8,385 nt of DNA from Propionivibrio sp. (GCA_017990155.1 JAGNOM010000109.1:1-8385), one strand, 5' to 3'. Shown: positions 1 through 7,016, counted from the stretch's first letter. Numbers and translations are program-made. The notes: a model not told the origin generated them from the letters alone.

Positions 1-120
1 CGCGACGAATTGTGGCAAGCCTATCTTGATCGACTCGCTGAGGCTGGCGCTAGCCGCGATCCGGCTGAATGTCCGCCACCACCGCCGAAACCGACTCCAT
101 CATGTGGCGTCAAACGCTGA
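1..120 (+). CDS. DUF971-family protein, C-terminal 39 residues (5' end outside window)
   Basis: This is an open frame from the window edge to a TGA at 118-120, encoding 39 residues. It begins RDELWQAYLDRLAEAGASRD and continues into a proline-rich tail with five prolines in a row (residues 25-29) flanked by Cys24 and Cys35. The 'LWQ.YLDRL..AGASRD' ending resembles the C-terminus of the small DUF971 (GBBH-like N-terminal) proteins commonly encoded just before ubiE in betaproteobacteria. The family has no firm biochemical role. It lies 29 bases upstream of ubiE on the same strand, so co-transcription is likely. The family assignment rests on a short fragment plus gene context, and the start codon and main domain are not visible. 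Confidence 0.68.
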   Translation, partial: RDELWQAYLDRLAEAGASRDPAECPPPPPKPTPSCGVKR

Positions 121-149
121 TTTTCGATCGTTCTCTTTAAGCACTTACG

Positions 150-890
150 ATGAATCCTGAAAGCAAGACACACTTCGGTTTCGAACAGGTTGCCGAAGCC
201 GAAAAGGCCCGCCGCGTCGCCGAGGTTTTCGATTCCGTGGCGCAGCGCTACGACATCATGAATGACCTGATGTCCGGCGGCATGCATCGCCTGTGGAAAT
301 CATTCACCATCGCCCGCAGCGGCGTGCGCGAAGGCTCGCGCGTGCTCGACGTCGCCGGCGGCACCGGCGATCTCTCGCTCGCTTTCGCGCGCAAGGTCGG
401 CAAGAGCGGTCAGGTCTGGCTGACCGACATCAACAACGCGATGCTGACGCATGGGCGCGACCGTCTCTGCGACAAGGGATTCATGTTGCCCGTGGCGCAG
501 TGCGATGCCGAGAAGCTGCCGTTCCCGGACGACTATTTCGATTGCGTCACGGTTGCCTTCGGACTGCGCAACATGACGCACAAGGATGCGGCGCTGGCCG
601 AAATGCGCCGCGTGCTGCGCCCGGGTGGTCGCCTGCTGGTCCTTGAGTTCTCCCAGGTCTGGAAACCACTCGCGCCGGTGTACGACCTCTACTCGTTCAA
701 GATCATTCCGCGCATCGGCGAAATCATCACCAAAGACGCAGCCAGCTACCGCTACCTCGCCGAATCAATCCGCGTCCATCCCGACCAGGAAACGCTCAAG
801 GGCATGATGGAGCACGCCGGTCTTGAGAAGGTCGAGTACTTCAACCTGACGCTGGGCGTCGTCGCACTGCATCGTGGCTTCAAGTTCTAG
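150..890 (+). CDS. ubiE: UbiE, ubiquinone/menaquinone biosynthesis C-methyltransferase
   Basis: This SAM-dependent methyltransferase of 246 residues C-methylates the benzoquinol ring in ubiquinone synthesis, and demethylmenaquinol where menaquinone is made. It acts in the cytoplasm at the membrane-associated Ubi complex. Visible landmarks are the family N-terminal block YDIMNDLMSGGMHRLWK (34-50), the SAM-binding glycine motif VLDVAGGTGDL (65-75), an acidic TDIN at the end of strand 2 (92-95), FGLRN (137-141), RVLRPGGRLLVLEFS (154-168) and the UbiE block YRYLAESIRVHPDQ (200-213). The length matches the family (about 245-250). ATG 150 is the only possible start, because an in-frame TAA sits at 138-140. 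Oddly, no clear Shine-Dalgarno precedes it. It lies between the DUF971 gene and ubiJ, a recognised ubi cluster. Identity is very secure; whether the host makes both quinones cannot be told here. Confidence 0.97.
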   Translation: MNPESKTHFGFEQVAEAEKARRVAEVFDSVAQRYDIMNDLMSGGMHRLWKSFTIARSGVREGSRVLDVAGGTGDLSLAFARKVGKSGQVWLTDINNAMLTHGRDRLCDKGFMLPVAQCDAEKLPFPDDYFDCVTVAFGLRNMTHKDAALAEMRRVLRPGGRLLVLEFSQVWKPLAPVYDLYSFKIIPRIGEIITKDAASYRYLAESIRVHPDQETLKGMMEHAGLEKVEYFNLTLGVVALHRGFKF

Positions 891-987
891 GAGAAGTCAG
901 ATGCGAGGCATGCCTATCACGGCGACGACGAAACCTTGGTTGCGCTCAGGTTCTGGCAGTGGGATTCAATCATGTTTCTCCCGCTAG
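889..987 (+). other. Possible 28-codon leader ORF with its own ribosome binding site, overlapping the ubiJ start
   Basis: An AGGAG at 889-893, overlapping the ubiE stop codon, stands 7 bases before an ATG at 901. The frame runs 28 codons to TAG at 985-987 and overlaps the first 16 bases of ubiJ in another frame. The predicted peptide (starting MRGMPITATTKPW) resembles nothing I know. The spacing is better than that of either annotated neighbour. It could be a translated coupling peptide feeding ribosomes to ubiJ, a relic of a lost gene, or chance. No function is assigned. Confidence 0.35.
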
Positions 988-1565
988 CGCTCAAGGCAAT
1001 CAATCACGTTCTGGCGGGCGAAGATTGGGCGCTTCGGCGTTTACAGGCGTTCTCGGGTCAATCGCTCCGGATTGAACTCGGTCGATTGGAATTGCCTCTG
1101 CAGATCGGCGCCACCGGATTACTGGTCGCAACAACGTCGGGCGATTCTTCCGGGACTGAGCCGCCAGCCGTCACGATCACGCTCCCGGCCGACGCGCCAG
1201 CACGACTCATCCTCGACCGCGCCGCACTGGTCGGTTCGGTGCACATAAGCGGCTCGGCGGAACTGGCCGAATGCCTCAGTTTCGTATTCAAGAACCTGCG
1301 CTGGGACGCCGAGCATGATCTGGCGCAAAAGCTTGGCGATATCGCAGCACGGCGCGTCGTCGAAGGCGGAAAGCGGTTTTTCGGCTGGCAGGCACTGCAG
1401 ATCAATAATTTGGCCGGCAACGTTCTCGACTTTTTTACTGCAGAGCAGCCCACGCTGGTTCAGCAAGGCACTGCGACGCTCTTCGCTTCTACAGTCGCTC
1501 AAACTGAATGCGCCGTCAAACAGCTTGAAACCCGGATCGCAAAGCTCGAACGCTTGGGCAAATAG
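972..1565 (+). CDS. ubiJ: UbiJ, SCP2-domain ubiquinone biosynthesis accessory factor
   Basis: This protein of 197 residues (from ATG 972) belongs to the UbiJ/YigP family. Members carry an N-terminal SCP2 lipid-binding fold and, with UbiK, support the aerobic Ubi enzyme complex. The SCP2-like region spans about residues 15-110. The family block WDAEHDLAQKLGDIAARRV is at 111-129, and the C-terminus (about 175-197) is a charged, coiled-coil-like helix ending ETRIAKLERLGK. The frame also allows an earlier TTG at 936, adding 12 residues. I prefer ATG 972 because MFLPLALKAINHVLAG fits the family N-terminus. The ribosome site is weak (GTGGGA at 959-964). It follows ubiE by 81 bases in the same reading frame. 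The usual downstream partner ubiB is absent, and a terminator follows instead. The name rests on domain pattern and context. Confidence 0.87.
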   Translation: MFLPLALKAINHVLAGEDWALRRLQAFSGQSLRIELGRLELPLQIGATGLLVATTSGDSSGTEPPAVTITLPADAPARLILDRAALVGSVHISGSAELAECLSFVFKNLRWDAEHDLAQKLGDIAARRVVEGGKRFFGWQALQINNLAGNVLDFFTAEQPTLVQQGTATLFASTVAQTECAVKQLETRIAKLERLGK

Positions 1566-1590
1566 GTCTGGTCTGGTGCCAGGAATGAGA

Positions 1591-1622
1591 AAGGGCGGGT
1601 GACTTCACCCGCCCTTCTTTTT
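1591..1622 (+). terminator. Intrinsic terminator of the ubi cluster, possibly shared with the atp operon
   Basis: AAGGGCGGGTGA (1591-1602) and TCACCCGCCCTT (1605-1616) form a perfect inverted repeat of 12 bases with a 2-base centre, in practice a stem of about 10-11 bp with a small loop. CTTTTT follows at 1617-1622. This is a textbook rho-independent terminator for ubiJ transcription. Read on the minus strand, the same hairpin lies just past the atpC stop (24 bases beyond it), preceded by an A-run and followed by TCTCATTCC, a poorer U-tract. It may therefore also stop atp transcripts, less efficiently. Confidence 0.92.
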
Positions 1623-1640
1623 GAACGATCACGTATGCGG

Positions 1641-2066
1641 TCAGTGCTGGTGCTTGCGAACCCGCTTGATCGCCTTCAGCTGTGCTACAGCCTGTGCCAG
1701 TTCCGCTTCGGCGGTGGCGTAGTTGACGTCCGCATCGCGATTCTTCAGTGACTCTTCGGCATGGCGCCGCGCCTCGATCGCTTTCGCCTCATCCAGATCG
1801 TGCGCACGGATGGCCGTATCTGCAAGCAGCGTGATCAGGGTTGGCTGAACCTCCAGCACACCGCCAGAGACATAGACCAACTCGTACTCTTCCCGATCAG
1901 GCACCTTCAGGCGGACCGTACCCGGCTTGACGCGCGTCAGCAGCGGTGCATGGCGCGGGTAGATACCCAACTCCCCAGCCTCACCCGGAAAAACGGCAAA
2001 GTCAGTCTCGCCCGAAAATATCAATTCTTCGGCACTGACAACGTCAACATGAACTCTGAGTGGCAT
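1641..2066 (-). CDS. atpC: ATP synthase F1 epsilon subunit
   Basis: The epsilon subunit (141 residues) is part of the central rotor stalk of F1. It couples gamma to the c-ring and can inhibit ATP hydrolysis through its C-terminal helices. The N-terminal beta-sandwich domain (about 1-85) shows GELGIYPRHAPLLTRVKPG (31-49) and YVSGGVLEVQP (65-75). The C-terminal helical hairpin (about 88-136) is rich in Ala, Glu and Arg, and the protein ends in a basic RVRKHQH tail. Length and domains are normal for proteobacteria. The ATG at 2064-2066 is preceded by AAGGGA at good spacing. It is the last gene of the operon, 65 bases after atpD, a wider gap than most in this operon and one that contains a hairpin. 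It converges on ubiJ. Confidence 0.97.
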   Translation of the reverse strand: MPLRVHVDVVSAEELIFSGETDFAVFPGEAGELGIYPRHAPLLTRVKPGTVRLKVPDREEYELVYVSGGVLEVQPTLITLLADTAIRAHDLDEAKAIEARRHAEESLKNRDADVNYATAEAELAQAVAQLKAIKRVRKHQH

Positions 2067-2084
2067 CGTGTATTCCCTTGCTCG

Positions 2085-2116
2085 GACCGGGCTGGATCAA
2101 GCGACTCATCCCGGTC
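2085..2116 (-). other. Hairpin in the atpD-atpC intergenic gap
   Basis: GACCGGG (2085-2091) and CCCGGTC (2110-2116) are perfect 7-base inverted repeats separated by 18 bases. They lie inside the 65-base gap between the atpD stop and the atpC start. No U-run follows on the minus strand, so it is unlikely to be a terminator. The downstream arm ends shortly before the atpC ribosome binding site. It could influence transcript processing, stability or the lower atpC dose needed per enzyme. Function is inferred only. Confidence 0.45.
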
Positions 2117-2131
2117 TGCGCAGTGTTGAAC

Positions 2132-3532
2132 TTAGAGGGTTTTGGCTTTCTCGAAGACTTCCTCGATGCTGCCGACCATGTAGAACGCCTGTTCCGGAAT
2201 GCTATCGCACTCACCCTCGACGATCATCTTGAAGCCCTTGATCGTTTCCTTGAGCGGCACATACTTGCCTGGCGTTCCCGTGAAAACTTCGGCAACACTG
2301 AACGGCTGCGACAGGAAGCGCTGGATTTTCCGTGCGCGATAAACAGCCAGCTTGTCCTCAGGCGACAGCTCGTCCATACCCAGAATCGCGATGATGTCAC
2401 GCAGTTCCTTGTACTTCTGCAACGTCATCTGGACCGCACGCGCGACCTTGTAGTGTTCCTCGCCAACAACCTGCGGATCGAGCTGACGCGATGTCGAATC
2501 GAGCGGATCGACCGCCGGATAGATACCAAGTGCGGCGATATCGCGCGAGAGAACGACGGTCGAGTCAAGGTGCAGGAAGGTTGTTGCCGGTGATGGATCG
2601 GTCAAGTCATCCGCTGGCACATACACGGCCTGAATCGAGGTGATTGAGCCGACCTTGGTCGAGGTGATGCGTTCCTGCAGGCGGCCCATTTCTTCGGCCA
2701 GCGTCGGCTGGTAGCCGACGGCAGAAGGCATTCGACCGAGGAGCGCCGAGACTTCGGTACCGGCCAGCGTGTAGCGGTAGATGTTGTCGACGAAGAACAG
2801 AATGTCGCGACCGTCGTCACGGAAGCGCTCAGCCATCGTCAAGCCGGTCAGTGCCACACGCAGACGGTTGCCTGGTGGCTCGTTCATCTGACCGAAAACC
2901 ATCGCGACCTTGTCGAGAACGTTCGAATCCTTCATTTCGTGATAGAAGTCGTTGCCTTCACGCGTCCGCTCACCGACGCCGGCAAAAACCGAGAGACCCG
3001 AGTGTTGCTTGGCGATGTTGTTGATCAATTCCATCATGTTGACGGTTTTGCCGACGCCGGCGCCACCGAACAAGCCGACCTTACCGCCCTTCGCGAACGG
3101 GCAAACGAGATCGATCACCTTGATGCCGGTTTCGAGCAGGTCGACCGACGGCGACAACTCGTCAAACTTCGGAGCGATCTGGTGAATCGAGCGCCGCTCT
3201 TCGGTGCCAATGGGGCCGGCTTCGTCGATCGGGCGACCGAGCACATTCATGATGCGACCGATCGTCGCGTCGCCCACCGGAACGGAAATCGGCGCGCCGC
3301 TGTTATTGACCTTCATGCCTCGACGCAGACCGTCAGACGACCCCATGGCGATCGTGCGGACGATACCGTCACCCAGCTGCTGCTGGACTTCGAAGACCAG
3401 ATCCGTCTCGCAGCCTTCGTGTTCTTCCGTTTTATCGAGCGAAAGAGCGTCGTAGATTTTTGGCATCGCGTCGCGTGGGAACTGAATATCCACCACGGCG
3501 CCGATGCACTGAACAATGTTTCCTTGACTCAT
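2132..3532 (-). CDS. atpD: ATP synthase F1 beta subunit (catalytic)
   Basis: The beta subunit (466 residues, family-typical) carries the catalytic nucleotide sites; three copies alternate with alpha in the F1 head. In order: an N-terminal beta-barrel (about 1-80), Walker A GGAGVGKT (156-163, Lys162 and Thr163), GVGERTREGND (185-195) with the catalytic Glu188 and Arg189, Walker B ILFFVDN (244-250, Asp249) followed by YRYT with Arg253, and the DELSPED loop (387-393) that contacts gamma. All sit 7 residues after their E. coli counterparts, reflecting a slightly longer N-terminal barrel around residues 33-45. The ATG at 3530-3532 follows GAGG with an 8-base spacer. It lies 36 bases after atpG. 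No missing catalytic residue or frame break is seen. Confidence 0.99.
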   Translation of the reverse strand: MSQGNIVQCIGAVVDIQFPRDAMPKIYDALSLDKTEEHEGCETDLVFEVQQQLGDGIVRTIAMGSSDGLRRGMKVNNSGAPISVPVGDATIGRIMNVLGRPIDEAGPIGTEERRSIHQIAPKFDELSPSVDLLETGIKVIDLVCPFAKGGKVGLFGGAGVGKTVNMMELINNIAKQHSGLSVFAGVGERTREGNDFYHEMKDSNVLDKVAMVFGQMNEPPGNRLRVALTGLTMAERFRDDGRDILFFVDNIYRYTLAGTEVSALLGRMPSAVGYQPTLAEEMGRLQERITSTKVGSITSIQAVYVPADDLTDPSPATTFLHLDSTVVLSRDIAALGIYPAVDPLDSTSRQLDPQVVGEEHYKVARAVQMTLQKYKELRDIIAILGMDELSPEDKLAVYRARKIQRFLSQPFSVAEVFTGTPGKYVPLKETIKGFKMIVEGECDSIPEQAFYMVGSIEEVFEKAKTL

Positions 3533-3568
3533 CGTCGTATCCTCAATCGATTAACTTGGTTCGCGTGG

Positions 3569-4435
3569 TCAGACAGCCGCTGCGCCGCTGACGATTTCCG
3601 AGAGTTCTTTGGTGATCGCCGCCTGGCGCGCCTTGTTGTAGGCCAGCTTCAGTTCGCCAATCACGTTCTTGGCGTTGTCCGAGGCAGACTTCATCGCCAC
3701 CATCCGCGCGCTTTGTTCCGACGCCATGTTTTCAGCAACCGCCTGGTAAAGCACAGCCTCAACGTAACGGACGAGCAAATCGTCAATGACGGTCTTGGTA
3801 TCCGGCTCGTAGATATAGTCCCAGCGGCTATGCGAAGTGCTGCCGACCAGTTCGCCCGACAACGGCAAAACCTGCTCGATGACCGCTTCCTGCTTCATGG
3901 TGTTGATAAAGCGAGTGTAGGCGACGTACAGCACGTCGATTTCGCCATTGACGTAAGCGTCAAGCTGAACCTTGGCCGGACCGATCAACTTCTCCAGATG
4001 CGGCGTATCGCCCAGGCCAACAAGGTGCGAAACGATATCAGCGCCGGCACGCATCATGAAACCAAAGCCCTTGTTGCCGACAGCGGTCACCTTCAGCTTC
4101 TTGCCCTCGGCATCCCATTCTTTCATCTTGCCGAGCGCCAAGCGCAGGACGTTGGTATTCAACCCCCCGCACAAGCCCTTGTCGGACGTGATGGCGATCA
4201 ACCCAACCGCCTTGACTTCAGAACGCTTTTCCAGAAACGGATGACTGTAGTCGGTCAACGCATGCGAGAGGTTGCCGGCAACCCGTCGGATCTTCTCGCC
4301 GTAGGGACGAGCTGCACGCATCCGGTCCTGCGCTTTGCGCATTTTGGATGCGGCGACCATCTCCATCGCCTTGGTGATCTTGCGCGTGCTTTCGACGCTC
4401 TTGATCTTGTTACGAATCTCTTTGCCGCTTGCCAT
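3569..4435 (-). CDS. atpG: ATP synthase F1 gamma subunit
   Basis: The gamma subunit (288 residues) forms the rotating central shaft inside the alpha3beta3 head, turning c-ring rotation into conformational change. Landmarks are the N-terminal coiled-coil helix with KITKAMEMVAASKMRKAQDR (19-38), the Rossmann-like core with SDKGLCGGLN (84-93), SRWDYIYEPD in the middle, and the C-terminal helix with SEQSARMVAMKSASDNA and the final EIVSGAAAV. Both shaft helices are intact, and length and termini match the E. coli protein closely. The ATG at 4433-4435 is preceded by GGGAG with about a 9-base spacer. It follows atpA after 20 bases and precedes atpD. Confidence 0.98.
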   Translation of the reverse strand: MASGKEIRNKIKSVESTRKITKAMEMVAASKMRKAQDRMRAARPYGEKIRRVAGNLSHALTDYSHPFLEKRSEVKAVGLIAITSDKGLCGGLNTNVLRLALGKMKEWDAEGKKLKVTAVGNKGFGFMMRAGADIVSHLVGLGDTPHLEKLIGPAKVQLDAYVNGEIDVLYVAYTRFINTMKQEAVIEQVLPLSGELVGSTSHSRWDYIYEPDTKTVIDDLLVRYVEAVLYQAVAENMASEQSARMVAMKSASDNAKNVIGELKLAYNKARQAAITKELSEIVSGAAAV

Positions 4436-4455
4436 GGCAATAATCTCCCTGACGA

Positions 4456-5994
4456 TCAGGCCAACGTGGCCTTGAACTCCTCAATCGCCTTGGAAAGCGC
4501 CTGCTCGGCTTCGGCATCAAGTTCTTTGGTGGCCTCGATTTTCTCGATGAGGCTGGCGTATTTTTGCTTGATGAACACCTGCATCTGACGTTCAACATCA
4601 AGCGCCTTCTTGACCTCCACCCCATCGAACTGACCTTTGTTGACCGCCAGGAGGGTGATCGACATTTCTGCTACGGTCATCGGCGAGTACTGCGGCTGCT
4701 TCATCAATTCGGTGACCAGACGACCCCGATCAAGCTGCTTGCGGGTTGCTTCATCAAGGTCCGAAGCGAACTGTGCAAACGCGGCCAATTCACGATACTG
4801 AGCGAGAGCAAGACGCACGCCGCCGCCGAGCTTCTTGATGATCTTCGTTTGCGCTGCGCCACCCACCCGGGACACCGAGATACCGGCATCGATTGCGGGA
4901 CGAATGCCCGAATTGAACAGATCGGTATCAAGGAAGATCTGGCCGTCCGTAATCGAAATCACGTTGGTCGGAACGAACGCCGAAACGTCGCCGGCCTGCG
5001 TTTCAATAACCGGAAGTGCAGTCAACGATCCCGTTTTTCCTTTGACTTCACCATTGGTGAATTTCTCGACCCATTCCTCAGAAACACGGGCCGCACGTTC
5101 GAGCAGGCGGGAGTGCAGGTAGAAGACGTCGCCCGGGTAGGCTTCGCGCCCAGGCGGACGACGCAGCAACAGGGAGACCTGACGATAAGCCCAGGCTTGC
5201 TTGGTCAAATCATCATAAATGATCAGCGCATCCTGGCCGCGATCGCGGAAGTACTCGCCCATCGTGCAACCCGCGTAGGGCGCGATGAACTGAAGGGCCG
5301 CAGATTCAGCAGCAGTCGCAGCGACAACAATCGTGTACTCCATGGCACCGTGCTCTTCGAGCTTGCGCACCACGTTGGCAACCGTCGATGCCTTTTGTCC
5401 GATCGCGACATAGATACAGAAGAGATCCTTCCCCTTCTGGTTGATGATCGTATCGACGGCAACAGCGGTCTTGCCTGTCTGGCGGTCGCCGATGATCAAT
5501 TCACGCTGCCCCCGACCGATCGGCACCATCGCGTCAATCGACTTGAGACCGGTTTGCACTGGCTGCGAAACCGATTTACGCCAGATGACGCCGGGCGCAA
5601 CCTTTTCGATCTTGTCGCTCAGCTTCGCGTTGATCGGGCCTTTGCCGTCGATCGGCTGACCCAGCGAGTTGACCACGCGACCCAGCAGTTCCGGACCAAC
5701 CGGCACTTCAATGATGCGCCCCGTCGTTTTGACCGTATCGCCTTCGCTGATGTGTTCGTACTCGCCGAGCACCACAGCACCAACCGAATCGCGCTCGAGA
5801 TTCAACGCCATGCCGTACGAGCCGCCCGGAAACTCGAGCATTTCACCTTGCATGACATCGGCCAGGCCGTGAATACGACAGATCCCGTCCGTCACAGTGA
5901 CGACCGTCCCCTGAGTACGGGTCTCGGCGCCAACGTCTAGATTCTGAATCTTGTTCTTGATCAGTTCGCTGATCTCGGAAGGATTCAACTGCAT
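4456..5994 (-). CDS. atpA: ATP synthase F1 alpha subunit
   Basis: The alpha subunit (512 residues) forms the non-catalytic nucleotide sites of F1 and supplies the arginine finger to the catalytic site of beta. The N-terminal helix that binds delta is at 1-20 and the beta-barrel at about 25-95. Walker A GDRQTGKT is at 169-176, Walker B ALIIYDDL at 256-263 (Asp261), and RRPPGREAYPGD at 278-289. SVSRVGGAAQT (373-383) gives Arg376, the same position as in E. coli. The C-terminal helical domain covers about 380-512. ATG 5992-5994 has a strong AGGAG at 6001-6005 with a 6-base spacer, and this site overlaps the atpH stop codon, so the two genes are probably translationally coupled. No anomaly seen. 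Confidence 0.99.
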   Translation of the reverse strand: MQLNPSEISELIKNKIQNLDVGAETRTQGTVVTVTDGICRIHGLADVMQGEMLEFPGGSYGMALNLERDSVGAVVLGEYEHISEGDTVKTTGRIIEVPVGPELLGRVVNSLGQPIDGKGPINAKLSDKIEKVAPGVIWRKSVSQPVQTGLKSIDAMVPIGRGQRELIIGDRQTGKTAVAVDTIINQKGKDLFCIYVAIGQKASTVANVVRKLEEHGAMEYTIVVAATAAESAALQFIAPYAGCTMGEYFRDRGQDALIIYDDLTKQAWAYRQVSLLLRRPPGREAYPGDVFYLHSRLLERAARVSEEWVEKFTNGEVKGKTGSLTALPVIETQAGDVSAFVPTNVISITDGQIFLDTDLFNSGIRPAIDAGISVSRVGGAAQTKIIKKLGGGVRLALAQYRELAAFAQFASDLDEATRKQLDRGRLVTELMKQPQYSPMTVAEMSITLLAVNKGQFDGVEVKKALDVERQMQVFIKQKYASLIEKIEATKELDAEAEQALSKAIEEFKATLA

Positions 5995-6003
5995 TTATTT
6001 CTC

Positions 6004-6540
6004 CTAGTTCTTTAGCGCCGTAGCCATCGCGTCAAGCTTGCCGCGAACAGAGGCGTCGAGTATCTGGTCACCCACCGCGACTTTGACGCCGCCAATCAGC
6101 GAAGCGTCGACCTCGACACGGGGTTGCAAGTGAGTACCAAAATGCGACTCAAGTTGTTTCACAAGCGGAGTCAGTTGTGCATCATCCAAGGGGTAGGCAC
6201 TGGTAATCACCGCCTCCTTGACGCCCTCGTCTGCACTCTTGAGCTGTTCGAAGATCTCACAAATCTGTGGCAGGACATCGAATCGTTCGTTTTCGGCCAG
6301 CAAGCCAATGAACGATGACAACTCCTTGTCCCGCGCCTCACCTGTCAGCGAAATGAACAAATCGACGACCTGATTGGCAGAAAGCTTCGGGTTGCCAATG
6401 ACTTTCGCCATTTCGGGATCCTGAGCAACAGCGGAAAGCCGCTGCAAACGCTCCGACCACACTGCCAACGACTGGCCTTCCTTCCCTAGCCGAAACACTG
6501 CTTGGGCGTAAGGACGGGCAATGGTGACTGTTTCAGCCAT
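6004..6540 (-). CDS. atpH: ATP synthase F1 delta subunit
   Basis: The delta subunit (178 residues; OSCP homologue) joins the top of F1 to the peripheral b2 stalk and keeps the alpha3beta3 head from turning with the rotor. The N-terminal helical domain (about 1-105) begins with the typical ARPYAQAVF (8-16). The C-terminal domain holds the family signature, VDASLIGGVKVAVGDQILD (144-162) then SVRGKL. Length is normal. The ATG at 6538-6540 lies 5 bases after the atpF stop. The nearest Shine-Dalgarno-like AGGA is about 12 bases away, so it is far off and weak. Coupling to atpF termination is the likelier route of initiation. The TAG stop is embedded in the atpA ribosome binding site. Confidence 0.97.
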   Translation of the reverse strand: MAETVTIARPYAQAVFRLGKEGQSLAVWSERLQRLSAVAQDPEMAKVIGNPKLSANQVVDLFISLTGEARDKELSSFIGLLAENERFDVLPQICEIFEQLKSADEGVKEAVITSAYPLDDAQLTPLVKQLESHFGTHLQPRVEVDASLIGGVKVAVGDQILDASVRGKLDAMATALKN

Positions 6541-6545
6541 GAGCG

Positions 6546-7016
6546 TTATAGATCCTGTTTGATGGTCGCCAAAATGTCGGCGTGAGCCTTGGCGTCCACT
6601 TCGCGGCGAAGAATTTTCTCGGCACCAGCGACCGCCAACTCAGCGACACGCTCTCTCAGTGATTCACGGATACGTGCAGCGTCCTGCTCAATCTCGACGT
6701 GCGCGTTGGCAACCACCTTGTCGGCCTCGACTCGCGCCTGTGCCTTAGCGTCCTCAATGATCTGCTCGGCTCGCCGTTCGGCCTGGACGATCAACTCCGC
6801 GACCTTTTCCTTGCCTTCGCGCATCGCCTCGGCAGAGTGCTTCGCTGCCAGATCAAGACTTTGCCGACCACGTTCCGCGGCAGCCAAGCCTTCGGAAATC
6901 TTGGCTGCGCGATCGTCGAGTGCCTTGACGATTGGCGGCCACACGAATTTCATCGTGAACAACGCGAGAATGATGAACACAGCGACCTGTGCCAATAACG
7001 TAGCATTCAGATACAC
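6546..7016 (-). CDS. atpF: ATP synthase Fo b subunit (peripheral stalk), GTG start
   Basis: The b subunit (156 residues) dimerises to form the outer stalk from the membrane to delta. A single N-terminal transmembrane helix (about 5-27) ends at the conserved FVWPP (24-28). A long charged coiled coil rich in Ala, Glu, Lys and Arg (about 30-120) follows, then the delta-binding end with VAELAVAGAEKILRREVD (124-141). The length equals that of E. coli. The start is GTG at 7014-7016: AAAGG lies 8 bases upstream, no in-frame ATG precedes it, and MYLNATLLAQ matches the beta-proteobacterial N-terminus. An out-of-frame ATG at 7019-7021 overlaps this region. Spacing is 44 bases after atpE and 5 before atpH. 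Confidence 0.97.
   Translation of the reverse strand: MYLNATLLAQVAVFIILALFTMKFVWPPIVKALDDRAAKISEGLAAAERGRQSLDLAAKHSAEAMREGKEKVAELIVQAERRAEQIIEDAKAQARVEADKVVANAHVEIEQDAARIRESLRERVAELAVAGAEKILRREVDAKAHADILATIKQDL

Noticed and set aside
936..971. A TTG start for ubiJ 12 codons upstream
   Set aside because: TTG is a weak start, no good ribosome site precedes it, and the family-like N-terminus begins at ATG 972. Not fully excluded.
2939..4588. A 549-codon plus-strand open frame antisense to atpD, atpG and the end of atpA
   Set aside because: It is the mirror of strongly conserved ATP synthase genes in GC-rich DNA, has no domain I recognise and shows His/Arg/Asp-rich composition typical of antisense shadows. 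Coding pressure is explained fully by the minus strand.
4564..5940. A 458-codon plus-strand open frame antisense to atpA
   Set aside because: Same reason: it lies wholly inside atpA, has no recognisable motif, and its composition matches a reverse-strand shadow.
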